A DNA stretch of 64,000 bases from JANMEB01 sp041745295 (GTDB lineage Bacteria > Planctomycetota > Planctomycetia > Pirellulales > Pirellulaceae): assembly GCA_041745295.1 (NCBI GenBank), contig JBGTJE010000031.1:31601-95600 (forward strand), in the 5' to 3' direction. Below the pieces are notes generated by a model that saw nothing but the letters and a program-made list of their open reading frames with translations, did not search any database and was not told the DNA's origin. The position numbers were made by a program, and so were the translations under genes. Shown in pieces: positions 12,206 to 20,001 of the stretch. Positions within the stretch are counted from its first letter, which is position 1. Every line of letters begins with the position of its first letter.

Positions 12206-12913
12206 ATGTCGCAGCGCTATTTCGTCGGAGAACCGATTGCGTCATTAACCGTGCAACTTGCGGGCGCGGAGGCGCATCATCTGCTGCATGTGATGCGCGT
12301 CGTGCGCGGCGAATCCGTTAAACTTTTCGACGGATCGGGGAACGAATTTCAAGCCGAGATTGCCGCGAGCGGTCGCGACTGGGTCGAGCTTCGCGTCACT
12401 TCGTCAGCACCAGTCGATCGGGAATTGGCGGGCGAACTGGTTGTCGCCGTGGCGCTTCCCAAGGGCGATCGGCAGCGCGTCCTCATTGAAAAACTCGTGG
12501 AGCTGGGTGTCTCATCGATTGTGCCGCTGATTACCGCCTGCGGGGTCGCCCAATGCTCGGAACAAGTTTCCATGCGACTCGAGCGCGCTGTGATTGAAGC
12601 CAGCAAGCAATGCGGACGGAACCGACTGATGAAAATCGGCAATCCTATGACGTGCGAGGCGTGGTTCTCTATTGCTAACTGCGCAACGAAACTCATTGCC
12701 CACCCTGGTGGGCAATCGATTCGGAAAATTCCCTGGTCGTCGACAGTCGCGATAGCCGTTGGGCCGGAAGGGGGTTTCACCAACGATGAAGTGGCCCTGG
12801 CCGTCGCGCATCGTTGGCAGCCAACTCGCTTGGGTCCGCGAATCCTGCGGGTTGAAACTGCAGCGATTTTTCTCTCCACGCTCGCGAGTGTTCGGCTTAG
12901 TGGCGAACAATAA
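12206..12913 (+). CDS. rsmE: 16S rRNA m3U1498 methyltransferase
   Basis: 235 residues, normal length for RsmE. This SPOUT-class enzyme methylates N3 of U1498 in 16S rRNA. The N-terminal PUA-like part opens with RYFVGEP. The trefoil-knot SAM-binding region shows EASKQCGR (131-138), GPEGGFT (186-192) and LGPRILRVETAA (209-220), all family hallmarks. Single gene, preceded by a REP-like cluster and followed by another REP-like palindrome. Confidence 0.95.
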   Translation: MSQRYFVGEPIASLTVQLAGAEAHHLLHVMRVVRGESVKLFDGSGNEFQAEIAASGRDWVELRVTSSAPVDRELAGELVVAVALPKGDRQRVLIEKLVELGVSSIVPLITACGVAQCSEQVSMRLERAVIEASKQCGRNRLMKIGNPMTCEAWFSIANCATKLIAHPGGQSIRKIPWSSTVAIAVGPEGGFTNDEVALAVAHRWQPTRLGPRILRVETAAIFLSTLASVRLSGEQ

Positions 12914-12940
12914 GTGATCAGATAATCGGCGGAAATAGAT

Positions 12941-12986
12941 CGCTAACGGCGAGCCGAAGGAGTCGCCTACGGCTCGCTGTTAAACG
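12941..12986. repeat. REP-like palindrome, CGTTTAACG family
   Basis: CTAACGGCGAGCCGAAGG and the inverted CCTACGGCTCGCTGTTAAACG form an imperfect hairpin in the convergent gap between rsmE and the DinB-like gene. It may act as a bidirectional mRNA end, but there is no T run. Confidence 0.8.
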
Positions 12987-13033
12987 AAAAATCTACCACG
13001 GACACACCGGATCGTCTCTGCCAAAGGTGAGGC

Positions 13034-14116
13034 TCAATCGGTCGGGGCACCGACCCCTCGAATCCAAACGACGTAATCGGATGCCGGGATCGTCTGGCCT
13101 AGCCGTCTCAACATGTTGAAGGCTTGGGCTCGATGATGCGTTCCATGTCCGCAAAGTTGCAGAACGCTTTCGCCGATTCGAAAATTCACTGTCGTCCCAC
13201 CGGGTGTGGCGGAGACTTGTTCCGCGAAATCCGCGGACGATTTCTTTTCCAGCCATCGATCTCGCTTCGCCGCCGTTTTCTGCCAAGCCTTGTGCATTTC
13301 GTCAATGGACAACGGCTGATCAAGTTTTGGAAACGGCACCGGGCCTTCGGTCCAATTGCGATACCACCATTGCTCGGCATCGCAAATATGCTGCAGCGTC
13401 TTCCGCAAGCCGCCAATTCCCATTTCGAACGAACGATCAAGTTCCTCATCCGCCAGCGATTTGGCCAACGCGAAAGTGGAATCCATCGACCAATTGCCGT
13501 ATTGGCAGTATCGGCGGATGACGTCTCCATCAAAGTCAGGAGCGGGCCACAATTGGCTGCCTAAATCGATGCCGTGCTTTTTCAAAATTGCGATGGACTC
13601 CGAATTGCTGTGAACCGTCGGATGAGCGAGCCGATAAAACAAATAATCCAATCCGCCACTCACTTTCCGGCCCCAAGGTCGCAGGAAATTAAGTGCCTGA
13701 GCTCGATGGTGAATCGCATGGTTGAGCACGTGCACCAGCAACTTCCGAAGGCGATGGCGAAACGTTTCGCGCGCGGAATTCATATAGTCAACCAATCGCG
13801 AGAAGTTATAACCTGCCTCATCATCGAGTAGGGCGCTTCGCTCCGCGGCAACTGTGTGAAACTCGTCGGCCAACTGGTCCAAGGTAATCCCGCCGGGGTC
13901 GTGGTTTAGCTTTTGCCAAGGCTTGGACTGCCACCGATCCAGCCAGAGACGCTCGGCAAACGCCATGTGGTACAAGGTAGCGCGCAACGTCCCCAACCCC
14001 ATTGGCTGTTCGGCATCCAGTTGTTCGTCGCTCAAACCCTCCGACAACGCAAGCAACTTGTCGTTCGCCCAGTCGTTGTAGGCGTACAAATCCTGGATCA
14101 ATGTCGGGCGATTCAT
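13034..14116 (-). CDS. Tandem DinB-like four-helix protein
   Basis: About 360 residues from the chosen ATG (MNRPTLIQDLYAYNDWAND); a longer frame starts at 14182 but its first 22 residues are not DinB-like. Two DinB/YfiT-type helical bundles lie in tandem. Each has an early His (LYHMAFAERLWLDRW; LQHICDAEQWWYRNW) and a late HHRAQ motif (NHAIHHRAQALNFLR; GTHHRAQAFNMLRR), the metal-binding triad of the family. Members include thiol transferases and stress proteins; the actual reaction is unknown. The internal repeat implies duplication within one gene. Confidence 0.82.
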   Translation of the reverse strand: MNRPTLIQDLYAYNDWANDKLLALSEGLSDEQLDAEQPMGLGTLRATLYHMAFAERLWLDRWQSKPWQKLNHDPGGITLDQLADEFHTVAAERSALLDDEAGYNFSRLVDYMNSARETFRHRLRKLLVHVLNHAIHHRAQALNFLRPWGRKVSGGLDYLFYRLAHPTVHSNSESIAILKKHGIDLGSQLWPAPDFDGDVIRRYCQYGNWSMDSTFALAKSLADEELDRSFEMGIGGLRKTLQHICDAEQWWYRNWTEGPVPFPKLDQPLSIDEMHKAWQKTAAKRDRWLEKKSSADFAEQVSATPGGTTVNFRIGESVLQLCGHGTHHRAQAFNMLRRLGQTIPASDYVVWIRGVGAPTD

Positions 14117-14254
14117 ATTTAGCACTACTTTCGAGGACGTTATTCGGTTGCAATTTTCTTGTTCCTTCTCCCCCATAAGCAACGCGCTCGAAATCTTGCC
14201 ATGATGAAATGTGTTCTCGCGTTGAGTTGGTAGGAATCGATTTTGGAATCGCTT

Positions 14255-14770
14255 CTATTTATCTTGCTTCTGTTCTGACTTTTCGGGTTCGGCTTGACCA
14301 CGGGCGATCTCGCCAAATAAATGCCCGCCGACCTCGCCGTGGGACCAAGTGCCGGCGTACTTGTTGCCGTCGATAACGACGCGTGCGCTGAACTTGCCAA
14401 GCAGTGGTATTTCGACTTCGTCGAGTGTAATCACGGGTGTGTTGGCAGCCCACTTCACCTCGAGCGGCATCGGAACCGTGACATCACGTCCGCCATATTT
14501 GACGCGCGCTTTGAACATCCAAAAGTCCCCCTCGTCGAGTTTTTTGACTTCGTGAATGTGGTACTCTTCTGCGGTCAGCTCTTTATTGTCGGCCCCCGTC
14601 ATCGTGAACTGTCCCACCAGTTTCGCGCCGGACATGGTCGTCGCAAACTTCTCAAAGCGTTGCTTGTGGAGATCATCGGCAGCGACATCTTGAGCAAAAC
14701 CAAGCGGAACCGTTAGCAGCGCTACGACTACGATCGCGGCGATTCGGCGGCAAATACTTTTGTATCTCAT
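14255..14770 (-). CDS. Secreted protein of unknown function
   Basis: 171 residues with an N-terminal signal peptide (IAAIVVVALLTVPLGFAQ). The mature part is beta-rich (KLVGQFTMTG, YHIHEVKKLDEGDFWMF, VVIDGNKYAGTWSHGEVGG), and a charged Glu/Lys tail ends the protein. No known domain was recognised. The GTWSHGEVGGHLFGEI block resembles strands of small lipocalin-like or heparinase-like barrels, but this is too weak to name a family. Single gene. Confidence 0.75.
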   Translation of the reverse strand: MRYKSICRRIAAIVVVALLTVPLGFAQDVAADDLHKQRFEKFATTMSGAKLVGQFTMTGADNKELTAEEYHIHEVKKLDEGDFWMFKARVKYGGRDVTVPMPLEVKWAANTPVITLDEVEIPLLGKFSARVVIDGNKYAGTWSHGEVGGHLFGEIARGQAEPEKSEQKQDK

Positions 14771-15002
14771 GAGATTTCCTTTCGTGTCGATTCAATAACT
14801 CGAAGCAATTGCTGTCAATCGGAGCGAATTCAACGCAGGTCGAACTGCCGGCTCGTTGACAAAGCTGGTGTTGTCAAACCCAGGGGCAAATCCTAAGCTA
14901 CGCGTCTGACCCAAATTGTCCATTTATTTTTTGAGCGTCAAGCCTTGGTGTCTTATCGCGATGGCGATTGCTGGCACGTGGCCGCGTTCTCGGGAGCCGC
15001 GA

Positions 15003-15755
15003 GTGTTCGTATCCGCATCAACCGAATGTTTCCCGGATCTGTCGCTTGAGGAAGCGATCCAGAAAATCGCCGACCTGGAATACACCAGCATCGAAATCGC
15101 CGTCAACGAGCATCAAGATCAACTCAAGCCATCCGAAGTCGCATCGAATGTCGCGTCTGCCGTTGCCAAAGTCAGCGCGAAGCGTCGGCTCAATCTCGTT
15201 TCCTACGGCTTTGACATTGCGGCCGAGGGCGAAGACTATTTTGACCAGTTCAATGCCTGTTGCCAACTAGCGAAGTCGACGCGAATCGTAACGGTCTCCG
15301 TGCCTTCGTCACCGTTGGGGACTCCATTCAACCAAGAAGTCGAGCGATTTAAGCGGCTCGTCAAGCTCGCCGAGTCGCACGGTGTTCGGGTGGGAATGCG
15401 AAGCCAGCACGGCTGCCTGTCAGAGGATCCGGACACCGTCAGCGTCATTTGCGATCACGTCAAAGGCCTCGCCCTATCGTACGATCCAAGTCAGTACATT
15501 TTTGGGCAAAATCAGCCGCGCGATACCGAGCGATTAATGAAGTATGTGCACCAAATCTACCTGCGCGACTCGACCAAAGATAAAATGCAGGTCCGGGTCG
15601 GTCAGGGTGTGATTGAATACGGAAAACTCGTCAATCAGTTGGTCAAGGTTGGCTACCGGCGTTCGTTGTGCGTTTTAGTTTCGCCGCTTGACGACAGCGA
15701 TCATTTGGCAGAAATGCGGAAGATGCGGCTGTTGTTAGAAAGTTTGTTGATTTAA
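15003..15755 (+). CDS. Sugar-phosphate isomerase/epimerase-like TIM barrel
   Basis: About 250 residues from a GTG start at 15003 preceded by GGGAG; the frame is open from 14916, but those first 29 residues look untranslated. Xylose-isomerase/AP-endonuclease-2-like TIM barrel: FVSASTECFPDLSLEEAI at the first strand, LEYTSIEIAVNEH, VRVGMRSQHG, LALSYDPSQY and HQIYLRDSTKDKMQVRVGQG near the active site. Metal ligands are only partly clear (Glu, Asp, His). Substrate is unknown; planctomycete genomes carry many paralogs of this fold. Single gene. Confidence 0.8.
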   Translation: MFVSASTECFPDLSLEEAIQKIADLEYTSIEIAVNEHQDQLKPSEVASNVASAVAKVSAKRRLNLVSYGFDIAAEGEDYFDQFNACCQLAKSTRIVTVSVPSSPLGTPFNQEVERFKRLVKLAESHGVRVGMRSQHGCLSEDPDTVSVICDHVKGLALSYDPSQYIFGQNQPRDTERLMKYVHQIYLRDSTKDKMQVRVGQGVIEYGKLVNQLVKVGYRRSLCVLVSPLDDSDHLAEMRKMRLLLESLLI

Positions 15756-15800
15756 GGGTGTAAGCAATCGGGGGAAGCATACTTGCAAGGAGCTTCTTGT

Positions 15801-15830
15801 CGTCATTCCGGGCTGAGACCCGGAATGACG
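15801..15830. repeat. REP-like palindrome, ATTCCGGG family
   Basis: CGTCATTCCGGG and CCCGGAATGACG form a perfect 12-bp stem with loop CTGAGA, in the convergent gap between the TIM-barrel and rnd genes. Related copies lie at 34426, 43096, 53447 and 53518. Confidence 0.9.
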
Positions 15831-15897
15831 CGCGGGTTGAAAGTCGATCCTCAGGCAGGCCGGGTTACCTTCGGTAGCTCATTCAATCGGCGGCCTT

Positions 15898-17088
15898 TTA
15901 GCCCGTCGACACATCGATCAACCGCAGCGGCTGATCATGCAATGGCTTGTCGATCGAGATGGCCCATTTCCCGATCAGCATCTCTTGAATCGTCGCGCCG
16001 ACAATTTCACCTCGCCAACCGCGGGCCAATCGCGGGGGAGGCTCGGACGGATCGTCAAGCTTCAGATGCCAAGCAGCCAGCTTGCGCACATCTTGAACGG
16101 TACCTACCAATCCGGTCGCGAGATTGAGATCACGGCAAACGACGCTAAACGCCGAATACAGGAACTGGCCGAGCAAGCTTAAATCGGGGCCGGCTGCAGC
16201 ACGTGCTAATTTTTCCGGCCATTGGTCTTTCGATGAGTTGATTGCGGTCGCGATCGCGTCGGCAATCTCGGGGAGTTCGCGGTCGTGATTCCTATGTTCC
16301 ATGCCGCGCAATAATTTGATTTGCGGTAGCTTAGCGGTTTCGCGCCGCGCGAGCTCGATCAACAAATCGTCGCGGAGTACCCTACGCATTGGGATATTTC
16401 GCTTTTCCGCGAGTCGTTCGCGCCACTTCCAAAGCGCCACCGCAATCGCCATGCCTCGTCGACTAAGGCCGGAGTAGCCCGAAAGCCGGCGCCAGGGTTC
16501 GTTGACTTCGCTTTCGATGATTTGCGCCTGCCAGTCGCGCATCTCCTGCTCCATCCAGGGGATTCGCCTAAGTTTCTCGAGCTGTTTTGCGAGTAACTCG
16601 TACATCGCCGGAAGGTGCATTACGTCCTGCAATGCATATTCGATTTGTTGTTGGCTGAGCGGCCGCCGGCGCCAATCGCTGCGCGTTTCGGTCTTGTCCA
16701 CCGCTCGATTGACCAGTCGTTGAACCAGGTTGGAATAGGCCGCCGGATAATCCAGCCCGGCGAAACCCGCGGCGATTTGGACGTCGAAAAGTCGCTCCAA
16801 GCGACGGCCGGTCGCATAATACGCAAACAGGAATTCCGCCCGGGCTGCGTGAGTGACGGCCAGCGCCGAGCCCGCGACCAATGCCTCCCAAAACGGGGCA
16901 CAATCGCCCAATTCCGTTCCGTCGATCAACGCAAGCTCACCGTCGACGACAACTTGGATGAGGCACAGCTCGGGCCGATAACAATCCTCGGAGATGAACT
17001 CCGTGTCGAAGGCGACAATCTGAGCGGTCGAAATTCGATCACACAACTGCGTTAGGCCGTCGGGCTCATCAATAAACTCAAATTTCAC
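15898..17088 (-). CDS. rnd: Ribonuclease D-like 3'-5' exonuclease
   Basis: 396 residues. DEDDy exonuclease: ExoI has FDTEF with Asp28/Glu30, and ExoIII is in SQQQIEYALQDV followed by the Tyr-containing MYELL. HRDC-type helices follow (about 205-290: RRGMAIAVALWKWRERLAEK, DDLLIELARRETAKLPQI). RNase D trims the 3' ends of tRNA and other structured RNAs. The C-terminal 100 residues after the HRDC domain end with a GWRGEIVGATIQEMLIGKW block, an extension that appears conserved in related planctomycete proteins but without a known role. Single gene. Confidence 0.92.
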   Translation of the reverse strand: MKFEFIDEPDGLTQLCDRISTAQIVAFDTEFISEDCYRPELCLIQVVVDGELALIDGTELGDCAPFWEALVAGSALAVTHAARAEFLFAYYATGRRLERLFDVQIAAGFAGLDYPAAYSNLVQRLVNRAVDKTETRSDWRRRPLSQQQIEYALQDVMHLPAMYELLAKQLEKLRRIPWMEQEMRDWQAQIIESEVNEPWRRLSGYSGLSRRGMAIAVALWKWRERLAEKRNIPMRRVLRDDLLIELARRETAKLPQIKLLRGMEHRNHDRELPEIADAIATAINSSKDQWPEKLARAAAGPDLSLLGQFLYSAFSVVCRDLNLATGLVGTVQDVRKLAAWHLKLDDPSEPPPRLARGWRGEIVGATIQEMLIGKWAISIDKPLHDQPLRLIDVSTG

Positions 17089-17362
17089 AGCCTGCGTCCG
17101 AATCTTCGTGGGTGGGAGGGCATTTGTTATGGCGTAACTCTATCGCGTGCGCGCGGATTCGACAACAAACCGGAATCGCGTGCATTTTGAGCCGTTGGCG
17201 GTCGCATCTAGTCTAGTCTTAGAAAACTGCCTCGAGCCAAACGACTTGCCGGGCGAACATCTAGGTTCGGAAGAGTTTTGCCGCACGGTCGCCAACGGCC
17301 TTGCCAGGGAGTACAATCGGGAGTGATTGGTTGGATTCGCGCAAGCTGACGGGAGAGTCGAG

Positions 17363-17572
17363 ATGGTCAAATCCGTTTTGGACGCAATCAAGATCGGCGA
17401 ATGGAACTTTGAACCGAAAATCGCCACCGTCGGCCAATACCCTTGCACGAAAGCTATGCCGGGGACCGACGAAAAAGTCCTGATCTTGGCAGAACGAGCG
17501 CGGCAAGGACTTCCGCTGTGGCATCCCTCCGACCGACGCTCGTTTGATGAAGCTGAGCTGTGCGAGCGATAA
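17363..17572 (+). CDS. Small conserved protein of unknown function
   Basis: About 69 residues starting MVKSVLDAIKIGEWNFEP, with a GGAGAG-type ribosome site just upstream (acgggagagtcgag); an earlier in-frame GTG-type start would be at 17327. The sequence AMPGTDEKVLILAERARQG followed by LPLWHPSDR resembles a short protein family recalled from planctomycete genomes. No domain with known function. The following gene starts 79 bp downstream in the same direction. Confidence 0.7.
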   Translation: MVKSVLDAIKIGEWNFEPKIATVGQYPCTKAMPGTDEKVLILAERARQGLPLWHPSDRRSFDEAELCER

Positions 17573-17650
17573 TCCCGTGGACCAATTAACGGTTGGACAC
17601 CAAGTCCTCAAGCGGACTGAGTTGGTTAGTTAGATCCCCTTGAGTTCCGC

Positions 17651-17968
17651 ATGCCGCAAATTCGCGTTCAAGTCTCACATTCGTTAGATCGACAAATCGC
17701 GATCCATCGGCTGCGCGCGTATTCACAACAAATGCAGAGCGATTTTGGCGACCAAGTCTCCAACTTGGAAGAAACTTGGACCGCCGAAGGGGTCGGTGAA
17801 TTCTCGTTTCGTGTCCTGGGTTTCAAAGTCACCGGGACGACCACGGCCAACGCCATCCATGCCGAAGTCGTGGTTCAGCTTCCGTTTGCCGCGATCCCGC
17901 TGCGGGGATTGATCGAAAAAGAGATCGCAACTCGGCTCGAATCAGCGCTGGCCGAACGAACGGTGTAG
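17651..17968 (+). CDS. Polyhydroxyalkanoic acid system-like protein
   Basis: 105 residues. Matches the short PHA granule-associated family (one-domain alpha/beta protein): MPQIRVQVSHSLDRQIAIHR at the start, LEETWTAEGVGEFSFRVLGF in the middle and ALPFAAI-type VQLPFAAIPLRGLIEKEI near the end. Family members are named from proximity to PHA genes; none is visible here, so a role in granules is not shown. Follows the 69-aa gene in the same direction. Confidence 0.8.
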   Translation: MPQIRVQVSHSLDRQIAIHRLRAYSQQMQSDFGDQVSNLEETWTAEGVGEFSFRVLGFKVTGTTTANAIHAEVVVQLPFAAIPLRGLIEKEIATRLESALAERTV

Positions 17969-18081
17969 GACTGTTTGATTTCGCCACGATCGAGGAAGAC
18001 GTTTCCGATCGCAAGATCGAATAGATGCGCAGCGCCGAAAATTTCGACTTGGTCCGTCGATGCCTTTCGCGAACTCAATGG

Positions 18082-18855
18082 TCAACCCCGAGGAACTTGA
18101 ATTCGGGCATGCGCTCGATAGGGTGATTCGTCGGACTTGAGTCGAACCGCCGAGATGCGACCGCTGGCCGCCTCGTCGCGTAGTTCATCGTCGGGCGCCG
18201 TGTCGGATTCGAAATAAATTCCAGTTCCGTATATCCGAGAATCCGCGCGGTCAACTTCCAAGTGAATGTGCTTTGGCGCCTGAGTTCCACGATAGGAGCC
18301 GGGGAGAATCGAGGCGATCGTGGCGCAGCCATCGGAGTCGGTGCGAACAAAAGCAAAAAGACGTGGATTTTCTGATCCGCCGCCGGGGCCATCTGCTTCC
18401 GGCACATAGTCCCCTTCCGCGTCGGTGTGGTACAGATAAACACGCGTGTCGGCCAACGGCTTACTTGTTTCCTTGTCCACAACCTCTAACTCAATCAGTA
18501 TCCGCTCGCCCTTTTCGTCCGCCGCCACCATTTCAACGTTTGATTCGCAAGCGTGCGCCCCCAATAACTTGCGAAGCTCGGCGCGCCGCGATGGATCGTC
18601 GCGAAACGGTTTGAATGCAGGATCGCGTAGGGCAAGCGACGGATGCTTATATCCCTTTTTGAAACTTTCGCTCAAAAATTGCATCGCGAGAGACAGGTCG
18701 TTCCCTTTCTCGATCGTTTCAATCGCCTGACGAAAGGCCGCGCGGGCGTCATCTGCGTCGGCGGTTTTCTCAGAGTCTTGCGCTTGGGAAATCGGCGAGA
18801 AAAACGCGATCACTGCGGCGACTAAAATCCTGCGAATGTACGAATGCGTTGCCAT
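18082..18855 (-). CDS. Secreted intradiol dioxygenase-like protein
   Basis: About 257 residues from an ATG (MATHSYIRRIL) preceded by GGAGAG; an in-frame start at 18903 is less likely. A signal peptide (LVAAVIAFFSPISQAQ) is followed by about 80 helical residues with TPR-like character, then a beta-sandwich domain of the protocatechuate 3,4-dioxygenase type: ADTRVYLYHTDAEGDYVP, FAFVRTDSDGCATIASILPG and SYRGTQAPKHIHLEV. The Tyr, Tyr and HIH residues expected for non-haem iron are present. Its export and the N-terminal extension make a classical aromatic catabolism role uncertain. Single gene. Confidence 0.8.
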   Translation of the reverse strand: MATHSYIRRILVAAVIAFFSPISQAQDSEKTADADDARAAFRQAIETIEKGNDLSLAMQFLSESFKKGYKHPSLALRDPAFKPFRDDPSRRAELRKLLGAHACESNVEMVAADEKGERILIELEVVDKETSKPLADTRVYLYHTDAEGDYVPEADGPGGGSENPRLFAFVRTDSDGCATIASILPGSYRGTQAPKHIHLEVDRADSRIYGTGIYFESDTAPDDELRDEAASGRISAVRLKSDESPYRAHARIQVPRG

Positions 18856-19404
18856 CCCATCTCTCCGCAATATTGAAAGAAATAATTTCGGCAGTCCAAG
18901 CAACAGATGATCACGATCGAACTTGTTGGAATTGGATCCTGATCATTGCACTTGATTGGTTACCGCCGGGCTAAGGATTGTTCGCTAATAACCAATCAAA
19001 AAGGAACAAGTTTTCGTGAAAAGCCGCGCATGGATGCGCCGAAATGTGGATTGAAGTTTATGGGGAAATTGAACTGTAAAATGCGACACACAAACTCTTG
19101 AACGCGATAGGCAATCGAAAAGGAAATGCGCTTGACGGGCGGAGTCGAAGCTGCGTTTAGCGCAACGCCGCTTGAAGACGTTGCGTCCATTCACGCGGTC
19201 ATGAGAACTCCCCTCCCTAGCCATCCTCGCGGCCTCCAATTGCCCGCGATTCAACTCGTCCGTACTGGAGGTCCCAAAAGGACTTTTACACCAGGCTCCT
19301 AGGCCATCTCCGATGACGCCTGGTACAATGACTGGGGAGGGATGAACTCCATTTCTTTCCCCTTGATCGGAGACTAATGTCTCCAGAGAATCGCAACCAT
19401 CGCA
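18856..19404. other. Intergenic region without a supported gene
   Basis: About 550 bp between divergent genes. Short open frames exist (for example 18985-19254, minus) but have no recognisable protein features. The only structure noted is a weak inverted repeat (ACCAGGC at 19290, GCCTGGT at 19318). The promoter of the sulfotransferase/phosphatase cluster is expected here. Confidence 0.6.
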
Positions 19405-19986
19405 TTGACTTCGGACTCAAACAATACGGTCATTGTCGCATCAGGATTCCCTCGTTCGGGAACGTCGATGTTAATGCAGATGCTTGCCGCAGGCGGACTT
19501 CCCATCATGACCGACCGGGTGCGGGCCGCTGACGACGACAACCCGGAGGGTTACTACGAACTTGAGGCCGTCAAGCAAACTCAATGGGATACGGGCTGGC
19601 TGCAGGAGGCACCCGGCAAGGCGGTCAAGGTAATTTATCGCTTGCTGGAATTTCTGCCGACAAATTACCGCTATCGGGTGCTGTTCATGGAAAGACCGAT
19701 GGAGGAAATCGTCGCCTCGCAACAGTTGATGTTGAAGCGACGCGGTGCGCAAGGCGCTACGGTCTCCAACGAACAGTTGCTTGCAATTTTCACCCGCGAA
19801 TTGCAGCGCGTAAAATCATGGTTGGCTGCCCAGAACAATATTGACTGGATGGAAATTCAGTACGCACAAATTCTGGAAAACGCCCGAACCGAGTCGGAAC
19901 GAGTGTGCCGTTTCCTGGCTCTGCCCCTGGATATAACGGCCATGGCCGCTCGGGTGAATCCGCAACTGCACCGTCAACGAATTTGA
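19405..19986 (+). CDS. Short sulfotransferase-like protein
   Basis: 193 residues. The P-loop-like 5'-phosphosulfate-binding motif of PAPS sulfotransferases is clear (ASGFPRSGTSMLMQML), and the 3'-phosphate-binding region follows (FMERPMEEIVASQQLMLKRR). A TTG codon is the only upstream start that keeps the P-loop in frame; the ATG at 19377 is in another frame. It is shorter than usual (250-300) and lacks a large acceptor-binding part. It would transfer sulfate from PAPS to a hydroxyl of a glycan or lipid. It is the first gene of a tight cluster with two phosphatase-fold genes, 15 bp before the next ATG. Confidence 0.8.
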   Translation: MTSDSNNTVIVASGFPRSGTSMLMQMLAAGGLPIMTDRVRAADDDNPEGYYELEAVKQTQWDTGWLQEAPGKAVKVIYRLLEFLPTNYRYRVLFMERPMEEIVASQQLMLKRRGAQGATVSNEQLLAIFTRELQRVKSWLAAQNNIDWMEIQYAQILENARTESERVCRFLALPLDITAMAARVNPQLHRQRI

Positions 19987-20001
19987 TTGGACTTTGGATT
20001 C

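Noticed and set aside
18985..19254. 89-residue open frame on the minus strand
   Set aside because: No ribosome site, no domain, Arg-rich composition typical of chance frames.
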